From Brachyhypopomus gauderio (lineage: Eukaryota; Chordata; Actinopteri; Gymnotiformes; Hypopomidae), in assembly GCF_052324685.1 (NCBI RefSeq), contig NC_135221.1, positions 20,727,037 to 20,791,036 on the forward strand: a stretch of 64,000 bases of DNA, in the 5' to 3' direction. The position numbers and the translations under genes are program-made. Below the pieces are notes generated by a model. It saw only the letters and a list, made by a program, of their open reading frames with translations, searched no databases and was not told the DNA's origin. Below are positions 60,846-64,000 of the stretch, piece by piece; the first letter of the stretch is position 1, and the number at the start of each line of letters is the position of its first letter.

Positions 60846-61165
60846 ATTGTAATGATCTTAAAAAGCCTATTAGAATTGAAAGTGGTCTTTCAGAATTTCT
60901 GTTAATCAGATCCTTTAAAAATACCATAGTCATGTAAACAACAATAGAATAAATTATGAACAATGTCAAAGTTACACTTAGCTTCTTGCTCTTACAGTTC
61001 ACTGTAGCACATGTGAAAGTTCTAGAACTATTGGAGAGCTTTTGGAGGATGAAATCACACAATAAAAGTTCGTATTACAGGATTTTTTGTCCCATCATAG
61101 AAGCCTTGAAATTGACTTTTAGTCATAAATTAATTTCAAAGTCTTAAAGAGCAGAATCAGATCTA

Positions 61166-62230
61166 TCAGATCCTCAGATCATCTACTCTGTTCTTGCTAG
61201 CCAGCTTGGCAGTTCGGACGATCCTGCTCTGTTGATCTCCAGGCAATTTAGCTGAACCCAAAATCTTGCTTGCTTTCAGGTTACATTCTTCTGTTTTTCC
61301 ATTCCTCTCGACAGCAGAGTTTTCCTTATTTTGCTTATAGACGGCTTTGCTGTTATATGGAAGGAACGAGTCTGGATCAGCAGCTGTGGAAACACTGTAT
61401 CCTGGGGCAGGCTGATAAGATGGCTGGTGCCCATGGAAATAGTTACAGCTGGGCCCAAATGAATCAGTTGCTTCACTGGGCGCCTTGGATGACAGCGCAG
61501 ATGACAGCTCAGTCTTTCTGTACGCGATGCCCTGCCGGCACTTGGTGAAGCCCAAGTGATACATTTCCACGAGATTAAGAAGAAGTGACAGGCATGCCAC
61601 AGCCAGCATGAAGACAATGAAAATGGTCTTCTCGGTTGGCCTGGAGATGTAGCAGTTCACAGGATTTGGGCAAGGGGGCCGGTCACACGTGTAAAGAGGT
61701 TTGAGATCAAACCCATACAGGAAGTACTGCGCAACAATGAAGCCCACCTCAAACAAGGTCTTGAAGATGATGTTGAAGACGTAGGTGCGCAGGATGTCGC
61801 CCTGGAGACGAATGTGTCCTTGCTCGTCACGTATCAGGGCCATCTTGGTCTTGCCGTTTACAATAAGGGGCTGCGTGTCCCCCTGCAGGGAGAGTTCCTT
61901 CTCCTTCTGCTTCTGTTTCTCCTCCATACGCACCAGGAGCAGGATGTGGCCCAGGTAGATGAGCGTGGGCGTGGACACAAAAATGATCTGCAGCACCCAG
62001 AAGCGGATGTGCGAGATGGGGAAGGTCTTGTCGTAGCAGACGTTCTGACAGCCAGGCTGCTTGGTGTCGCAGGTGAAGCCGGACTGCTCGTCTCCCCACA
62101 CCTTCTCGGCAGCCGTGCCCAGCACCAGGATGCGGAAGATGAAGAGGACGGTCAGCCACACTTTGCCCACCACGGTGGAGTGTTCCTGGGCACTCTCCAA
62201 CAGCTTCCCCAGCAGACTCCAGTCTCCCAT
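61166..62230 (-). CDS. Alpha-type connexin (Cx46/Cx39.4-like), single coding exon
   Basis: 354 residues from the conserved MGDWS start. The open frame runs 10 codons further up but begins with GTG, not ATG, so 62230 is the start. Connexins form hexameric hemichannels that dock into gap junctions. Seen here: the N-terminal helix with [17 protein letters not shown], four membrane spans, extracellular loop 1 with [12 protein letters not shown] (C-x6-C-x3-C), loop 2 with [12 protein letters not shown] (C-x4-C-x5-C), the [20 protein letters not shown] fourth span, and a C-terminal end RVDDLRI resembling the PDZ-binding DDLEI/DDLAI ends of Cx43 and Cx46. [18 protein letters not shown] and [16 protein letters not shown] are closest to GJA3 (Cx46) as I recall, but the length fits teleost-only members such as Cx39.4. 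Exact orthology is open. A probable AG acceptor about 21 bases before the ATG (near 62251) implies a spliced 5' UTR, as is usual for connexins. Confidence 0.93.
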   Translation of the reverse strand: MGDWSLLGKLLESAQEHSTVVGKVWLTVLFIFRILVLGTAAEKVWGDEQSGFTCDTKQPGCQNVCYDKTFPISHIRFWVLQIIFVSTPTLIYLGHILLLVRMEEKQKQKEKELSLQGDTQPLIVNGKTKMALIRDEQGHIRLQGDILRTYVFNIIFKTLFEVGFIVAQYFLYGFDLKPLYTCDRPPCPNPVNCYISRPTEKTIFIVFMLAVACLSLLLNLVEMYHLGFTKCRQGIAYRKTELSSALSSKAPSEATDSFGPSCNYFHGHQPSYQPAPGYSVSTAADPDSFLPYNSKAVYKQNKENSAVERNGKTEECNLKASKILGSAKLPGDQQSRIVRTAKLASKNRVDDLRI

Positions 62231-64000
62231 CGCTGCTCGTGCTTTGGCCTGGTCCTGCACATTATCTGGATATTAAAGTGTGTAACAGCATCATGGCCAT
62301 GGGGGGTTCTTCAATTTCTCTTGGATCCTCAACTGACTGCAAGAGTTTATAGTATTAGAATTTTTTTTAAAACCCCAATTAAACCATTAAACCCTTATGT
62401 ACTTATGAAGACATTCATGTCTATAAGCTTCCCCTTATGTTGCCAGGGGAGCTAGTTTTAAACATAACAGATCGTAACTACACAATATTGAAGAGAATGT
62501 TTTTCCCAATATAATTTAATTTGCTTGGCAGTTGCTATACAATTATGATTTTCCCTTTTCTGTTCAATATTTTTTTCATAAACATATATTTCAATGCCAA
62601 ATTTGGTGGCCTCTCACAGTATCCCAGTAGAGAAAGCCCAACATTTGGTAATATTGCTGCATTTTTCATGAGGACTTATACAAAAAGAATTCTCATTATT
62701 TTTTTTATTACTACTTTGTTTTGTTTGACAGTTATTTTACAAACCTTCAACCTCATGATGAAGGTATGAAAGTGCTACAGAGAGAAGTGTTTGAGAACTC
62801 TATTTAAATAGAGGCTCTTTATCTCAAACATGAGAAGTAGTCAGTCAGCTCAGCTCTTCAGTCAGCAGTGGTCATCCCTTTATCATTCATACTTGCTTTT
62901 GCCAGTGCTATGAGAAGTCACAAATAGCCTGGCTCATAATGACACAGTAAACGTCTTCGAAAAGCTGGCAAGACATAAACCCAGTTTTTGTATTACTGTG
63001 ATAGTTTCCTGAAATAACTTCACATTGAATCCGAATGGTGCCTGAAGTGCCTTTAGGTGTTCATTTCTATCCTGTTTAAGCTCAGAGTAAACACTGTTTA
63101 TTTTTTGATTCATGCTTTCCTACTGAGTGACAGTGGTGTAGATAAAGTAACCCACCTTGTCAAGGAATACATCTCCAGTGGTGGAAGAGGAGCCATTTGC
63201 ATGAATCCATGTGGGTCAGCCACACAGGCCCCAGTCTCAGGCCCGTGTCAGGGCAACGTCCTTGAATAGGAACGAAATTCCGGACTGCCTGTGGCCACGG
63301 ATCCGATAGTGATACATCAATTCCGTTTTTCCTGTCCAAGGCGTGGGAGCGTTGCCTGTTCACTTGCGGCGATCCCGACCTGTTAAACGCTGCCAAAGAC
63401 GGCTTCTGCTGGCCCTCTTCTCCGTCTCCCCAGGGTTAAATTTGGCAAAGGGCACACGCTCTAATGTAAACTATCAGGCCCAGCGCTTGCTTGTTACTTG
63501 AAGTGACAGGGCAGGGAGCCAATGGGACGCCCACAAAGTGACCTAAGGGTAAGGCTAAATATAGCGTTGGGGTCTTTCCTATCATGGGAGAGTTGAGCTG
63601 GAAGAGCACAGCCATTTGAGCCCTGAAGACACTGATGGAAATCTCATCCATGGCAGAACTTCACAATATTGTGGTTTGATGTAGATTATATCTCAAATTT
63701 ATTCCATGCCCATTTCAATTTGAGGCTCATTTCTTATTCTGTTATTCTTTTCTTGTTAAATGTGAAACAACTGTGAGCACAGCCCAGGGTGCAGCTCTTT
63801 AGGAAGTAATGTAAAAACAAATAAGACAACCAAGATAAACTGAATAAGACGTTATTAAAATATGTATGCTGAAGATGCTGGGCTAAAAAAAGTCACGTTA
63901 CGCAAGTAACGTGTAAAGACTCAAAAGACAATTTAAATGTCCTTGAATTTTATTCAGTACCACTCTACAAGAATGTTTAATATTTACAACGAGAGCTCAA
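62231..64000. other. Upstream region of the connexin gene and window end
   Basis: Probably holds the 5' UTR intron and promoter of the connexin gene. A palindromic TATTTAAATA box lies at 62801-62810. A GC-richer part (63180-63440) has no recognisable exon. No other gene is seen. Confidence 0.4.
62798..62813 (-). promoter_or_regulatory. Palindromic TATA-like box, possible connexin promoter
   Basis: CTCTATTTAAATAGAG is a perfect 16-bp palindrome with a TATTTAAATA core, about 570 bp upstream of the connexin ATG. A GAAG-GTTTGT donor-like site follows on the minus strand near 62743, which would suit a short first exon. Inference from position only. Confidence 0.3.

Noticed and set aside
62231-62260. 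Ten-codon N-terminal extension of the connexin
   Set aside because: The extension begins with GTG, not ATG, and a likely 5' UTR splice acceptor lies within it; MGDWS is the family start.
61814-62455. 213-codon plus-strand frame
   Set aside because: Exact antisense shadow of the connexin coding sequence.

Overview
This is vertebrate, clearly teleost fish, nuclear DNA. Genes are split by GT-AG introns, the coding exons match well-known vertebrate families, and the spaces hold fish-type repeats: L2 LINE ends, a tRNA-headed SINE, Tc1 and Harbinger DNA transposon remains, LTR elements, and long (TA)n and (CA)n arrays. An otophysan (characin, knifefish or catfish relative) is my best guess from the SINE and repeat style, but that is weak inference.

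Layout. 1-3387: no firm gene, one 42-bp minisatellite. 3388-9855 (minus): fam199x, with a likely non-coding first exon near 13138-13200. 13200-14194: shared upstream region with two long (TA)n arrays and a CACGTG box. 14195-17323 (plus): commd5. 18247-25763 (plus): lonrf3, whose introns hold a degenerate LTR element and a solo LTR. 25764-37169: gene desert with an L2 LINE copy that carries a Harbinger MITE, and a young non-autonomous LTR element (31488-33921). 37170-44866 (plus): a three-domain immunoglobulin-superfamily membrane protein that I do not recognise; one of its introns holds an older LTR element set inside a Tc1 remnant. 44867-50274: repeat-rich spacer (LTR remnant, SINE, L2, inverted SINE piece). 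50275-51180 (plus): vma21. 53440-59211 (plus): an rnf128/GRAIL-like membrane E3 ligase. 61166-62230 (minus): an intronless alpha-type connexin, followed by its upstream region to the window end.

The genes do not form one pathway. Two are RING-type ubiquitin ligases (lonrf3, rnf128-like), one assembles the vacuolar proton pump (vma21), one belongs to the COMMD family, one forms gap junctions, one is an Ig-type cell-surface protein, and FAM199X has no known role. What links several of them is conserved linkage: FAM199X, LONRF3, VMA21 and RNF128 are all on the human X long arm, while COMMD5 is on human chromosome 8.

The most unusual observations are: (1) two LTR elements that both lack a normal tRNA primer site and instead carry just inside the 5' LTR a 10-nt stretch complementary to the expected start of their own transcript, about 30 bp after a TATA box, which is the layout of Tf1/sushi self-priming; (2) the Ig protein, whose three Ig-like domains all lack the canonical Cys-Cys pair; and (3) a long (GT)n run directly against a splice acceptor of that gene, together with a 39-bp in-frame duplication that copies the splice donor.
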